64,000 nucleotides of DNA from Triangularia verruculosa. Taxonomy: Eukaryota > Ascomycota > Sordariomycetes > Sordariales > Podosporaceae. The stretch lies in assembly GCA_033296885.1 (NCBI GenBank), contig MU863950.1, forward strand, positions 62,001-126,000, read 5' to 3'. Below are positions 1 to 9,954 of this stretch, piece by piece. The notes below the pieces were generated by a model, which saw only the letters and a program-made list of their open reading frames with translations, was not told where the DNA came from and did no database searches. Both the position numbers and the translations under genes were made by a program. The stretch's first letter is position 1. Each line of letters starts with the position of its first letter.

Positions 1-75
1 AGCGAAGTTGGTTCTCCCCTACCCAATGCCCCCCCATTTCACCCCTGAACCAGCACTAACACCCTCCAAACACAG

Positions 76-953
76 GGCAAACGCATCTTCATAAAAGACA
101 TCACCCACTACCTCCTCCCACCCCACCAGAAACCCGCCAGCATCCCCCCATCCCTCCAGTATCTCTCCTCCCCAGAGGACTCCAACAACCCAACCGTCCT
201 CCCCCTCGCCCTCCTCCGCAAATTCCACTTCACCTTCTTGATCCGCCACCCCCGCCGCGCAATCCCCTCCTACTACCGCTGCACTATCCCCCCTCTCTCC
301 TCCAAAACCGGCTTCCACAACTTCATGCCCTCCGAAGCAGGTACGTCTTTACTCTCCAATACCACTCCCTCTGCTTCAAAAAAAAGAAACTGCTAACAAA
401 CCACCCCCCACAGGCTACGACGAACTCCGCCGCCTCTTCACCTACCTCCTCTCCCTCGGCCTCCTCCTCCCACCCTCCTCTTCCCAAACAAACGGCCACA
501 CCCCCGCCGCTCCCGACCCCGACGCCGTCAAAATCACCGTCATCGACGCCGACGACCTCCTCGACCATCCCGCCGAGATCATCCAGCGCTACTGTCAAGA
601 CGTCGGCATCGACTACCACCCCAAAATGCTCAAATGGGACGACGACGAGCAGCACAAGCGCGCCAAAGAGGCGTTTGAGAAGTGGAACGGTTTCCACGAC
701 GACGCCATTGGGAGCACCGAGTTGAGGCCGAGGGTTAACGGGCCGGTGAGTTTTTCTCTGACATAATAAAGGGGATGAAGATGTACTGACCGGTGATAAA
801 TGTTAACTTGGACAGAATATTTTGACCGAAGAGGAAGAGAACCAGCAATGGAGGGAAAAGTACGGCGAGGAAGGGCAGAAGCTGATCAGGGAGACGGTGG
901 ATGCGAACGTCGCTGATTATGAATATTTGAAGCAATTTGCTGTGAAGGTTTAG
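76..953 (+). CDS. Sulfotransferase-like P-loop protein, 3' part
   Basis: Partial gene, 5' end outside the window; bases 1-75 look like the end of an intron (branch-like CTAAC, then CACAG at 71-75). Exons 76-340, 414-745 and 816-953 join in phase (introns GTACGT...CAG and GTGAGT...CAG) into 244 C-terminal residues ending at TAG 951-953. Visible features: FIKDITHYLLPP, the LIRHPRRAIPSYYR segment typical of sulfotransferase-fold proteins (the 3'-phosphate-binding Arg/Ser region), VIDADDLLDHP, and a C-terminal WDDDE...FEKWNGFHDDA stretch. The P-loop that would bind PAPS should lie upstream and is not seen. Fungal members of this family are often annotated only as P-loop/sulfotransferase-family proteins, so substrate is unknown. 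It converges on the mL67 gene; a 16-G run lies just after the stop. Family assignment is fairly safe, activity is inference. Confidence 0.8.
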
Positions 954-956
954 ACC

Positions 957-972
957 GGGGGGGGGGGGGGGG
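957..972. repeat. Poly-G tract (16 G) between convergent genes
   Basis: Uninterrupted run of 16 G beginning four bases after the TAG of the sulfotransferase-like gene, in the 187-bp 3' interval shared with the convergent mL67 gene. It is a mutation-prone homopolymer and could form G-rich structures in the + strand transcript; no function is shown. Confidence 0.9.
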
Positions 973-1140
973 ATCATAGATGAGTTGACGGGGGTTGATA
1001 GATACAGCGGCGGATAAAACACCCCGTTCGGCAGTGTCTTGTCGAGCAGCGGCTTGTACAGATACACTTGCTGATAATACACTTTTTTTATATTCTCATG
1101 CCCGTCAAGTCTAAAAATACACAATTGTCATACCCCTTTC

Positions 1141-2497
1141 TTACAAACCCTCCTTAGCCCACTTAGGTGCCTTGCCTGTAAACGGCTTCGGCGCCCTCGG
1201 CCTAGACTTCCACCCCTCCTCGCCCTCCGGCGTCGGCTCAAACCTCTGCGCCTTCTTCGCCTTCTTCGCCGCGGCCTTCTCTTTCGCCTTCACCTTCTCC
1301 TCCCTCTTCTCCAGCACCTTTTCCCTCAGCTTCGCGTGAAGCTCCAACAGCCTGTCCTGGTTCGCCACCAGCGCGTCCAGATCCTCGGCCGTCCAGTCCT
1401 CCTTTGGCAAGCCGATTACATGCTCGACATTGTCCGACCAGCTCTCGGCAAAGTGATGATCAAGCTCGTTGGCCCAGAACACCCTGACCTTGTGGAGTTG
1501 CTTGGCTGGTTCCTCCTCTGGCCGTAGCTCCTCCTCAACTGCCTCCTCCTCAACCGCCTCTTCTTCCTTCACGCCCTCCTGTTCTTTCTTCACTCCCTCC
1601 TCCTCTTCCTTCACCCCCTCCTCCACCTCCTCCCGTCCCTCCAGCCTCGCCTGCTTCTCCTCCAGCCTCTCCCGCCTCGCCCCCATCACACCCTCCAACT
1701 CCTGCATCTCCTTCCAAATCTGCAACTCCTCACGATTAATCACCACCTTATTCCCCTTCCCCCCTCCCGCCAGCACATGCGCCATATCCGCCACACTGTT
1801 CCCCTTCTGGTCATTAATCTCCCTCCCCCTCTCAATCTTGCTCAAATTCAACAGCCTCTTCGCCTCCTCCCCACCATCATCCCACTCCAGCTCATGCCTC
1901 TTCTTCAGCTCCACCAGCTTGTGAAACGCACTCAGACCAACCTCCCCTTCCCCCGGGGGGAATTGAATAGTAGCCATCGGCCGCCAGTAGTCCTTCCTGA
2001 TCTTGAGCAGAGTGTTCTTTTTCCCCGTGAACGTGACTTGACGAAGGGCTTTGTTGGACTATATATCCCCATTTTATTAGCCATCATTTTTCAAGGGGGT
2101 AAAGCTGTATGTAAAAGAGGAGGGGGGAACATACCCGAAGTTCCTTCGTAGTAGACCAAAGAACGTGATTCGCCTGGATGTGGTTCCACAGGTAAATCTT
2201 CTCCCCGAAATTCTTCGCAGTCCCCGGCGCCCTCTCCGTCCCCCTTTCCAACGCCTCCTTGGCCGCCCTCTTGACGAGCTCGGGGTAGTTAACCTTGGGC
2301 TTCTTCTTTTTAGACGACCCCCACTTCTTTTTGTTATCCGACTCCCACTTTGACCTCATCACCGTCGTCGTGGTCATCGTTGCTGCCGTCATTGTCACCA
2401 TACCAAGCGCTGGTCGGCGGCCAGCAGCAGCCATAGCCAGCAACGGCCGCCTCGCCGCCATCATCCCAGACCGGGATGCCGAGCAGAGGGAATTCAT
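1141..2497 (-). CDS. MHR1: Mitochondrial large-subunit ribosomal protein mL67 / Mhr1
   Basis: Two exons, 2497-2135 and 2058-1141, intron GTATGT...TAG of 76 nt, phase 0; 426 residues. The start at 2497 gives a Met/Ala/Arg-rich N-terminus without acidic residues (residues 1-49), as expected for a mitochondrial presequence; in-frame Met at 12, 13 and 22 are alternatives. The Mhr1 core spans about residues 95-185: NFGEKIYLWNH, WSTTKEL, then across the junction SNKALRQVTFTGKKN and LRKDYW-like IRKDYWRPMATI. Yeast Mhr1 is both a mitoribosomal protein (mL67) and a factor in mitochondrial DNA recombination; that dual role is known for yeast and only inferred here. The C-terminal half carries a long Glu/Lys-rich stretch and a basic AKEKAAAKKAKKA tail, making the protein roughly twice the yeast length (about 226). 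Identification from the core is confident. Confidence 0.9.
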
Positions 2498-2677
2498 ATT
2501 TTATTCTCGCCCCTCTTCTTTCCTTTCTTCGTTTCTCGAATCCTGTCCCCCTCGGTTCTGGGCGGTGGTGTTTGTATATATGGCAACCCACCGGCTATGG
2601 GTTTTCGTGGATTCGTAACTCGACCGTAAAGGAAAAAAGAAAACCACGGGAAATTGCGACCGCGTGGGCGAGATACT

Positions 2678-2717
<40 letters not shown>

Positions 2718-3347
2718 GGTCCTCGTCGTGGGAGAATCCGTTCGTTGCGCCGGCCAGAGACAGAGCAGCTCCAGAACTTTTTTGGAAGGCCTTCAATTGG
2801 CGCTCCGACTGGCTGGAAATGTGGGGTTTGCCAAGCCACGTATCTTACCCAACCCTAACCCTCGCGCAACCCCCCTTTGCCATCAACTATCACAACGTTC
2901 TTAATAGTAAAGTCACTATACTACACCCCTAAAGACAGTATGAGCCATCCTCTCAAAGTTGTACCATTCACTCAAGCTCTTACCTTCAGACTCAAGACGC
3001 AGCCATGTCGCCAGACAGACACAGAACGAGACCTGAGTATGACATTACAACAAACCACTCCGCTCAAACCAGCCAACACCTACCATCTTAAGACTATGAC
3101 AATAGAGCATATTAGGTATGTACCTAGGTAGGCAAGTAGAGAGTGTCATCACCGTCACACGCACCCCCTCCAACCTTGAGTAATATACAGTCTCATCTCC
3201 CTCTCATCATCACAGTCATCATTCTTCCAAGTCATGCTGCCCCAAAAGACTCAAAAGCACCAAACAAAAACTCATGATTCCCATTTTTTGCTTTGCCATC
3301 GAACAGTAATAATCTCGACAGAATAAAACCCTATAAAACACCCCCGC
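2498..3347. other. Intergenic, promoter side of mL67 gene
   Basis: 850 bp between the 3' end of the CBM48 gene and the start of the mL67 gene, both on the minus strand. It holds a 13-unit CGT microsatellite (2679-2717) and one TACCTAGGTA palindrome at 3121-3130. I see no ORF with protein-like composition; the long frames across the microsatellite are low-complexity Arg, Ser or Asp runs. Confidence 0.7.
2679..2717. repeat. (CGT)13 microsatellite
   Basis: 39 bp of perfect CGT trinucleotide repeat, followed by an imperfect CGTGGTCCTCGTCGTGG extension. It sits about 180 bp upstream of the mL67 ATG, so within its promoter or 5' leader on the minus strand (reads as ACG there). Confidence 0.95.
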
Positions 3348-5936
3348 TCAGCGTGTAAGCCCACCCCTTGATTTGCCCACCAGCGTCCACCACCCAACCC
3401 CAAATCCCATCAACACCGCTACCGTGCCCGCCGTCATCAACCTAGGAGATAACTAATGAGTCAACGCAAAATGCGAAAAAAGCGGTGCGACAAGACAAGA
3501 AATCAACACCACAGGAAAACAGGCCGGTAAAACGTCAAGTTCGCAAGTGTTGCCGAAAGAGGTGGGGAATATCAAAGTCCTTACGTCGTGTTTCGTTTCT
3601 TGCCGCCGCATAATCTGCTGATGAAGCCTCCGATGATGTCCACAAATAGCAGCCGGAAAAACGCCTGGATCCAGCTCACCCCGTGGTGTGGCTCAACCCC
3701 CAACGGCCGGTTCGATACTGGACTCGTAACCCTAGGAGTGTCTTGTTCGGCTTCGGTTGTCGGGAGGCCTCTCTTCTTGAGACCGGCAGTGTTGTTGGCT
3801 GCATCAAGAGCCGTTGTGTGCGATGACTCGGCAATCTCGTCGTCAGTGGCTCGTTCTCCTACAGGTCCGGGAGCAGCAGCAGGGCTGTCATCGGTGGTCG
3901 GAGGTTCTGTCTCTGATTCGTCCGCTACCTTTGGGGTGTTAGAGTGGTCTTCAAGGGAAGCACCGTTAGCTTTCGCGGGTGTGGCCTCGCCAGAAACTTC
4001 GAGTGGTGGTGTGTCCTGGAACAGAATATCCTTCGCAGATTTCGGACAATCCGGTGTGATCGATCTCTCCACAACAGGCGGCTCGGTGGTTCTAGGGCTG
4101 ACGCTCTCCTTCAAGGAGACACCTTCGTCTTCTTCCTCGGATTGCGGCTTCAATGCGCTGGGCCTGGGCTTCATGTCTGGGTTAGAAAATACAATAGGTG
4201 ATGTGGCAGTTCCATTTTCCTCGTTGGCAGGTTCTTCGGCCTCCGAAATAACTTGAAGCGAGGGTGGCACAGGGACAGCAGACGCAGAGCCATGGGAGGG
4301 CCTAGGTACTTTCAAATGTTGCGGGCCTCGATGGGTAGGGGGAATTGACGAATCGCCCAGGATGTAATCGGTGACATCTTCCGGTCCTTCATGATCCAGA
4401 GGGGAATGGATGACAGGGGAGGGTGGGGCGCCTTCAAAGGATGCCTGATCCTCGTTGAGGCTGGTCTCGAGTTTACGTACTGTATCCATGATTCCCTCGC
4501 GGTTGGATGGGAAACGTTCCAGTGTGGGATCGTTCAGGTCGATCTGGTCAGGGTCAAGCTCCTCGAGTGGTGAGATTTCCTCCTCTCTACTCTCGCGCGG
4601 TTGAACAGCGTCGCCAGACGTAGGGGGACTGGGACATTCGTGAGGAAACAGTGGGGATTTGAGGGCAAGAATGTCCTCGCCATTGTTGCCGCTCGGGGCG
4701 CCAAAGAGACTGTCATCATCGGGTTGTGACTCCGAGATGAGGATAGCCTATCAGTGTCAGTATTATGCACGCATACCTCTCCAATGGGACATGAATATTC
4801 ATACATCGACCTGATCCAAAACCTCGGCTGTGTCCGCAACCTCAGCGGCAGTCGCTGCGGTCTTGGACATGGGAGTGGGTGCCCTTTCGAGCAGGCCATC
4901 TCTTGGGTCCTTGGCCGGAACATCCTCATGCAGAAGGGCAGCAGAGTCAGCAACCTCTGCGGCAGTCCGAACAAAGTCCGGCGTTCCGGTTCCAGATTGT
5001 GTGCGGATCTCTTGAGCCTTGATGGACTGCAGAATGCTGTCACTGGGTAACACCACGTTGCTAGAGGATGAGTCCTTGACGCTGATCTTTGGGATCTTGT
5101 TCTCTTCGGGCACCTCGGCTGGCTCACTTTGGGACTGGGTCTCAGCAGGAGCTTCGGTCGGTTCCTTCGGAGCTTCAGCATGTTCGGAAACCGCAGCCGA
5201 TTCCTCAGCAACCGGTTCCTTCGTCGCCTCGGCCTGTTCAGGAGCCTCAGCTGGTTCCTTTGCAGCTTGTGCCTTTTCGGGCACCTCGGTAGGCTGCTCT
5301 GGAACTTCGGTCTGTTCAGGAACCTCGGGTGCCTTTTGGGCGTGAGTCTCTTCGGGCACGTCAGTTGGCTCCTTCAGAGCTGGGGTCTCTTCAGTTCCCT
5401 CGGCTGGTTGCTCAGGGGCGTGTGTTTCTTTGGGCACCTCATTTGATTCCTTGGGAGCCTGAGCTTCTTCGGGGACTTCGGTTGGTTCCTTGGGAGTGTC
5501 AAGCTTTTCATGAACCTCGACCGGTTCCTTTGGAGCCTGAGTCTCCTCAGGCACCTCGGTCGGTTTCTTGTCCTCGACCGGCGGTCTACGTATGTCAGCA
5601 TGACTTTTGTATGTCTATGGGATACGGTCTCCCTTACTCATCCTTCGGTTGTATTACCATCTCGTGATTGGTATTGCCATGTTCATCGGTCACGGTTGGC
5701 TGGCCTGGTGCCAAGTCCCACCAATCGCCATCCCCAATGCGAAATTTGTACTGGTGCTTGGAACCAACCTCACCATGCACTTCTTTGGTGAAGAGGTGCT
5801 CGCCATTCTCTTCGGTGGTGTACGACATCACTTCGGGAGTCCATGGCGGGTTTGAGAATGTGCCGGCCACATAGATAGGCGGCTGCGTGCCGGGCTTTTC
5901 GTATGTGATGACAGCGGTAATCTTGTCCGACGACAT
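3348..5936 (-). CDS. CBM48 (AMPK-type glycogen-binding) protein with C-terminal membrane anchor
   Basis: Four exons in my model: 5936-5638, 5585-4805, 4747-3585, 3441-3348 (introns GTAAGG...TAG, GTATGA...TAG, GTAAGG...TAG), all phases consistent, 778 residues. Residues 7-94 form an AMPK1_CBM/CBM48 domain (VAGTFSNPPWTP, KYKF-like HQYKFRIGDGDWW). About residues 105-235 are imperfect 11-12-residue Pro/Glu repeats (KEPTEVPEE type). The middle is acidic and disordered. Near 717-745 is a hydrophobic/amphipathic stretch (WIQAFFRLLFVDIIGG). If exon 3 is not spliced at 3585/3584 the protein stops at 3581 with ...KRNTT; with exon 4 it gains a 22-residue hydrophobic segment (749-770) and a short basic tail ending at TGA 3350-3348. 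CBM48 domains of this kind bind glycogen in AMPK beta; yeast Mdg1/Crp1 are relatives. Glycogen tethering to a membrane is inference. The last exon is my call and the weakest part. Confidence 0.83.
5100..5580 (-). repeat. Coding minisatellite, Pro/Glu repeats in the CBM48 gene
   Basis: Imperfect repeat of roughly 33-36 bp inside exon 2 of the CBM48 gene, recognisable on the + strand as recurring 'GGTTCCTT(T/G)GGAGC' and 'CACCTCGG' words. It encodes variants of APKEPTEVPEE. About a dozen decayed units. Such in-frame minisatellites commonly vary in copy number between strains. Confidence 0.75.
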
Positions 5937-7364
5937 GGCGGGCGGGTGGCAGATGGATATGACGGGTAGCCGGTTGGGAATTCGGTTTAGGGGTATGAGA
6001 CACGGAGAGACGGCGTCATTGAACTATCACCACTGCTGACCCGAAGAAGAGTAACCTAACTGCTGGCGGTTGGGGTTAACACAAGGTATGGAAATTAGGA
6101 AGGTGAGGAGAGTAAAGAGGTAAGGTAGGTAAAGAAAGGCAAGGTAGCGAGCTCGAGAATGCGCCGCACCCAATTGTTTCAGGGCAAGTTCTTCTTCCCA
6201 GTTCCCATCACGCCACTGGCTCTGCGAGGATGTGTGGGACTTAATCAAGGTGGGCAGGAATCGCGCGGGGCAGAGTTGCACGGCAGAAGAGGCTAGAAGG
6301 AGCAATGCAGGAGCTGCTGTCTTCACCGTCACCTTGGAAGATAAGGAAGGGCACACTCACTCAGATAATATTAATCCGTCCCACCCTACCGCGGGAATCA
6401 CACAGCCTGGAACCTAGAAAAAGCAGGTGTCGAGTCTCGAAATTTTCTACTTCGGCTTCACCGAACTCGGGGGATTGGACAAAGAAATGGACGGATTCAT
6501 GGACTGGGGACAGGCCAGCAAGCAGAGCTGAATTCCAAGCCGGTCTGCTCTTCTCCTCCCGGAGCCCCTCCGAGCTGCTGCACGTCGACCCAAGCAACAT
6601 GGATATCCATGCCCGAGTGGGCTTCATTTTGGGTGGCGTGCAGTAATGATAACGATATGAGGTGCTGAAAAGTCGTTGACTGGTGCTAGAACGGCTGTTA
6701 GCTCTGGAGCTAAGAGCGACTCGGGACTAGCGGCGATCCCCCCGCCCGGTCCGCCAAGAGCCTTCAGTGCGTCATCGACAGCGGTGACAGACCCGGCGCC
6801 GCTTGGCGGTCGACTTGGGCGAAAACAATACTGCCGCCCTATACCGCCTTTATTTCAGGTGCACTGCAGGGTGCCATCTCCCCCTCCTCACTCCAAGAAC
6901 ACTGACACCGACTGAGTGCTCCAGTTATATAAACAAAATCCCACTTATTACCTTTTGCATTAGCTTAGGCATTGATTGGGAGGGAAAACTATCCTTCACT
7001 TCGTCGCGAAACTTTGTTGCAAAACCACCCGAGATCGTCGACTCTTGGCACCAGCTACCCCTGTACCCTGTTTGACGACCATCTCTCGACCACGACTGTG
7101 TCTCAGAACTATTCTAGATCTCGACGTCTCGGCAGACAACTCGCAAGGTTTATTTAATAAGCTTTGAATATCGAAGTCCCTCGACCCTCTTTTCTTGACC
7201 GGCAAGCTCGAGGACTTGCGGCGCAGAAAAAAAGGAAGCACTTGATTAGGCACCGTCAGGCTTCCTACACCTCAACGGTCCCATCACCGTTGTCACCGCC
7301 CACTTCAACCCTCGCATCCGAAGCAGACCACGTCAACGCACCACTGGCAAACAACGTTCCGAAA
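5937..7364. other. Divergent intergenic region, CBM48 gene / IWR1
   Basis: 1.4 kb between two divergently transcribed genes, so it should hold both promoters and 5' leaders. The IWR1 reading frame stays open upstream to about 7164 but without an ATG, so 7365 is taken as start. I see no further gene. Confidence 0.6.
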
Positions 7365-8781
7365 ATGGCGGCACTTCCTCCCGATACGATCCAGGTCAAA
7401 CGCAAACGTGGCATCGATGATGCCCCTGTCGACTTTCTTCGTGCGTGCCCCTAACCTCGTCCATGCATGCGTCGTTCGCTGTACTGACCACTGTATATCA
7501 CAGGGGTCGATAGGAGCAAGCGTTATCGCATCATCTCCGAGGATGTTGGCTGGGTGTATCAGCGCAAGCAAGTCGCTGTCGAACAGGCCAAAAAGGAAAA
7601 GCAGGATGCTACCCCCGCGATCCCAACCATTGTGCCAACAGCCGAAGGCGACGAGAGAAGACTGAACCGCCCAAAGAAGACGCCAAAGGCCCCGAGCTCC
7701 AATGCTTCTACCACGCTTGAACCGGTGCCTGCGTTGGCGCCCACAGCTGAGCTGAGCGACCCGACGGTAAACCTGCGTAAATTCCACCTGTCAAGGCCCA
7801 ACCCGGCAGGGCCATTTGCTGGCATTACCAAGAAACGCGGTGCCACTGCTGTCTTTGTTGAGAGGGGCCCAAAGAGACAAAAGTCAGCTATCCTGACCCC
7901 CCAGGTTGTGAAGGATATTCTCGAACAATCAAGCACAGCACAGTCTTCAGATACTGCCAAGGCATCATCTTCCGCTTCTCAGGAACAAAACACCCAACCC
8001 ACCGTCTACAAGCGCCCAGGGACAAAGCCGCGAACCAAGGCCCCAACATTCGAGTCCACAGCCAGTTCAAAGCCGGCTGTGCCCCCATCTATGCACAACA
8101 GAGCAGGCGATATGGATGAGCTTTCCAGGGTCATGGATACCTGGACGCTGGGTGAAATCAGCAAGAATCTAGACCGGGTGGATCAGCTCAATGCCAAATC
8201 CAAATCCAGCCCAGTCAAGTCCCGGTTTCAGCCAAAGGCACCCAAGCTCCGCTACCATGAGCGACATCCGACGGAGAACGTGGCCCAACAGCAACGCGCT
8301 AAAGAGCAAGCGGCCGCAGCTGCAGCTACCTCCACTATGGATATCGACATGGTTGACACCTCGGACGACGATGATTATGTGATTGAGACATACGAGCGTG
8401 TACCTGCTGAGCGGCTACGGGATCAAGTCGTGCCAGCCCACCGCGTTGGTTTGCTAGTGTTTGACAACGAGCCGGATGCCGCCGATTTCTTTTACGGCAA
8501 TGATGATGAGACGGATGACGAGTTTCCCGAGGATGAAGATGATGAGAATGGTGAGTGAAATTCGTTTTTATAATGTTGTTTAACTAGTGCTAATACTTTC
8601 ATGTGCAGCGGAAAATTATTATGCCCATGAATATCCTGACGAGGATCTAGAGTGGGATGACGAGTTTGACCACAACGCTTACCAGTACGCGGCACAAAAT
8701 TTCTCAGAAAACGAGGAGTGGGATGAGCGAGATTTTGCGGATGAAGCCTGGGATGCCAGTGATACGGTCAAGAATTTCTAA
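7365..8781 (+). CDS. IWR1: RNA polymerase II nuclear-import factor Iwr1
   Basis: Exons 7365-7440, 7504-8550 and 8609-8781 (introns GTGCGT...CAG and GTGAGT...CAG) give 431 residues. N-terminus: IQVKRKR and PVDFLR followed across the first intron by VDRSKRYRII and GWVYQRK. Middle: low-complexity Ala/Pro/Lys. C-terminus holds the Iwr1 family block: DDDYVIETYERVP, then a strongly acidic segment ending NAENYYAHEYPDED and WDDEFDHNAYQYA. In yeast Iwr1 binds assembled RNA polymerase II and, through a bipartite N-terminal NLS, carries it into the nucleus; human SLC7A6OS is the counterpart. The second intron lies within the conserved acidic block, and joining it restores the NAENYY motif, which confirms the splice. 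Start chosen as the only ATG before the conserved N-terminal block. Confidence 0.93.
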
Positions 8782-9954
8782 CTTGGCTAGCAGCGACGTT
8801 CTTATTGGGTATGGCAGTCTGGGGTTGGCACTGAGGGTTGAGTAAGGGCACGGCGTTGTTATATTATGTATATTGATAGAAACCCCCTATGTTACCTGTC
8901 GAGGACCTCGAGAGATGATACCCTAGGCATGTCCTCTAGTTTTGAAGTATCCCGCTTACCTGACGGGCTCGGGGCCTTTTCCATACAAATGCTGTAGCTT
9001 GGCTCCGGCCGAGGACATCCCGATTCGCCAAGGCCGTGTATGCTATCCTACGCGAGACAAATATCATGCTCTCTACAGGCCCGTCATCACCCGGGGCCGT
9101 CGGAGAAACTCAACGTCCAGCAGTGTTCTGCTTTTTGGTCGTGGCTTGAACACTAGCATCTTAAGCCTCAGTCCCATCAGCGGTTTATTCCGTCGGCACC
9201 CGAAGTGTGTCCACAGCACATCAGGTATCCTCCGCTCCTGCTAAACGACGCATCTCAAAATGTTGCGTCATGAGTGTTCCTTCCTTGTTCACATGGGAAG
9301 GTGTCGAGGGTCGCCTATTAGCAGGGACGTAATCTTATGACAGTCACCGGTACCTTCCATCCGCAAACGGCAGCACCATGGCACAAATCATCTGTCATGT
9401 CAGCAGCTTCTTACACGGTAACACACAACTTTCGGGAAATATCGTCTGCCACATCCTCGGGTCAGCCCAAGAGTAATCAAACTACCACCTGGTTCCAACG
9501 GTGGTGCCGATAGTCCACAAGCCGTGAATAGTTAAGTGGCGTTCGTTCGGCCTCAGGGGCTTGCGGCTACACTGACTCGGGCTCGATTGTCCTCGCTGCA
9601 GAGATATAAGAATTCCGGGATCCAAGCCCTAACGGACAGGTACGTGGCTTCAGGTTTCCTTGGGCCCTTAGACGCTAAGAAACATTTCCCAGACCCTCAC
9701 TGTGCTCGTGTTGTCTTGACACCGTTCGATAAATCAACCTTAAACTTTGGTGTGCCGGAAGTGAGACTAGGACCTGGCCGGCACCAATATTCTCGCCCAC
9801 AAAGCCGTCTCTTTAAGCTTGGGTCTTGCCCCGGTTCGTGATAGCCTGGCCAACCATCGCCGACCAATCTCTTCTTTTCGAGATCGCACAGAGAGATCGA
9901 CAACGGTCTTGTCCAATCCCGGGCGTGAGCAACCACGACGACGAAACACCAACG
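8782..9954. other. Intergenic, IWR1 to metallophosphoesterase
   Basis: 1.17 kb between tandem + strand genes. No convincing ORF or RNA gene. The reading frame entering the phosphoesterase gene is open from about 9826 but has no ATG before 9955. Confidence 0.6.

Noticed and set aside
1469..1924. 151-codon + strand ORF opposite the mL67 gene
   Set aside because: Ser-rich shadow of the Glu-rich minus-strand coding sequence.
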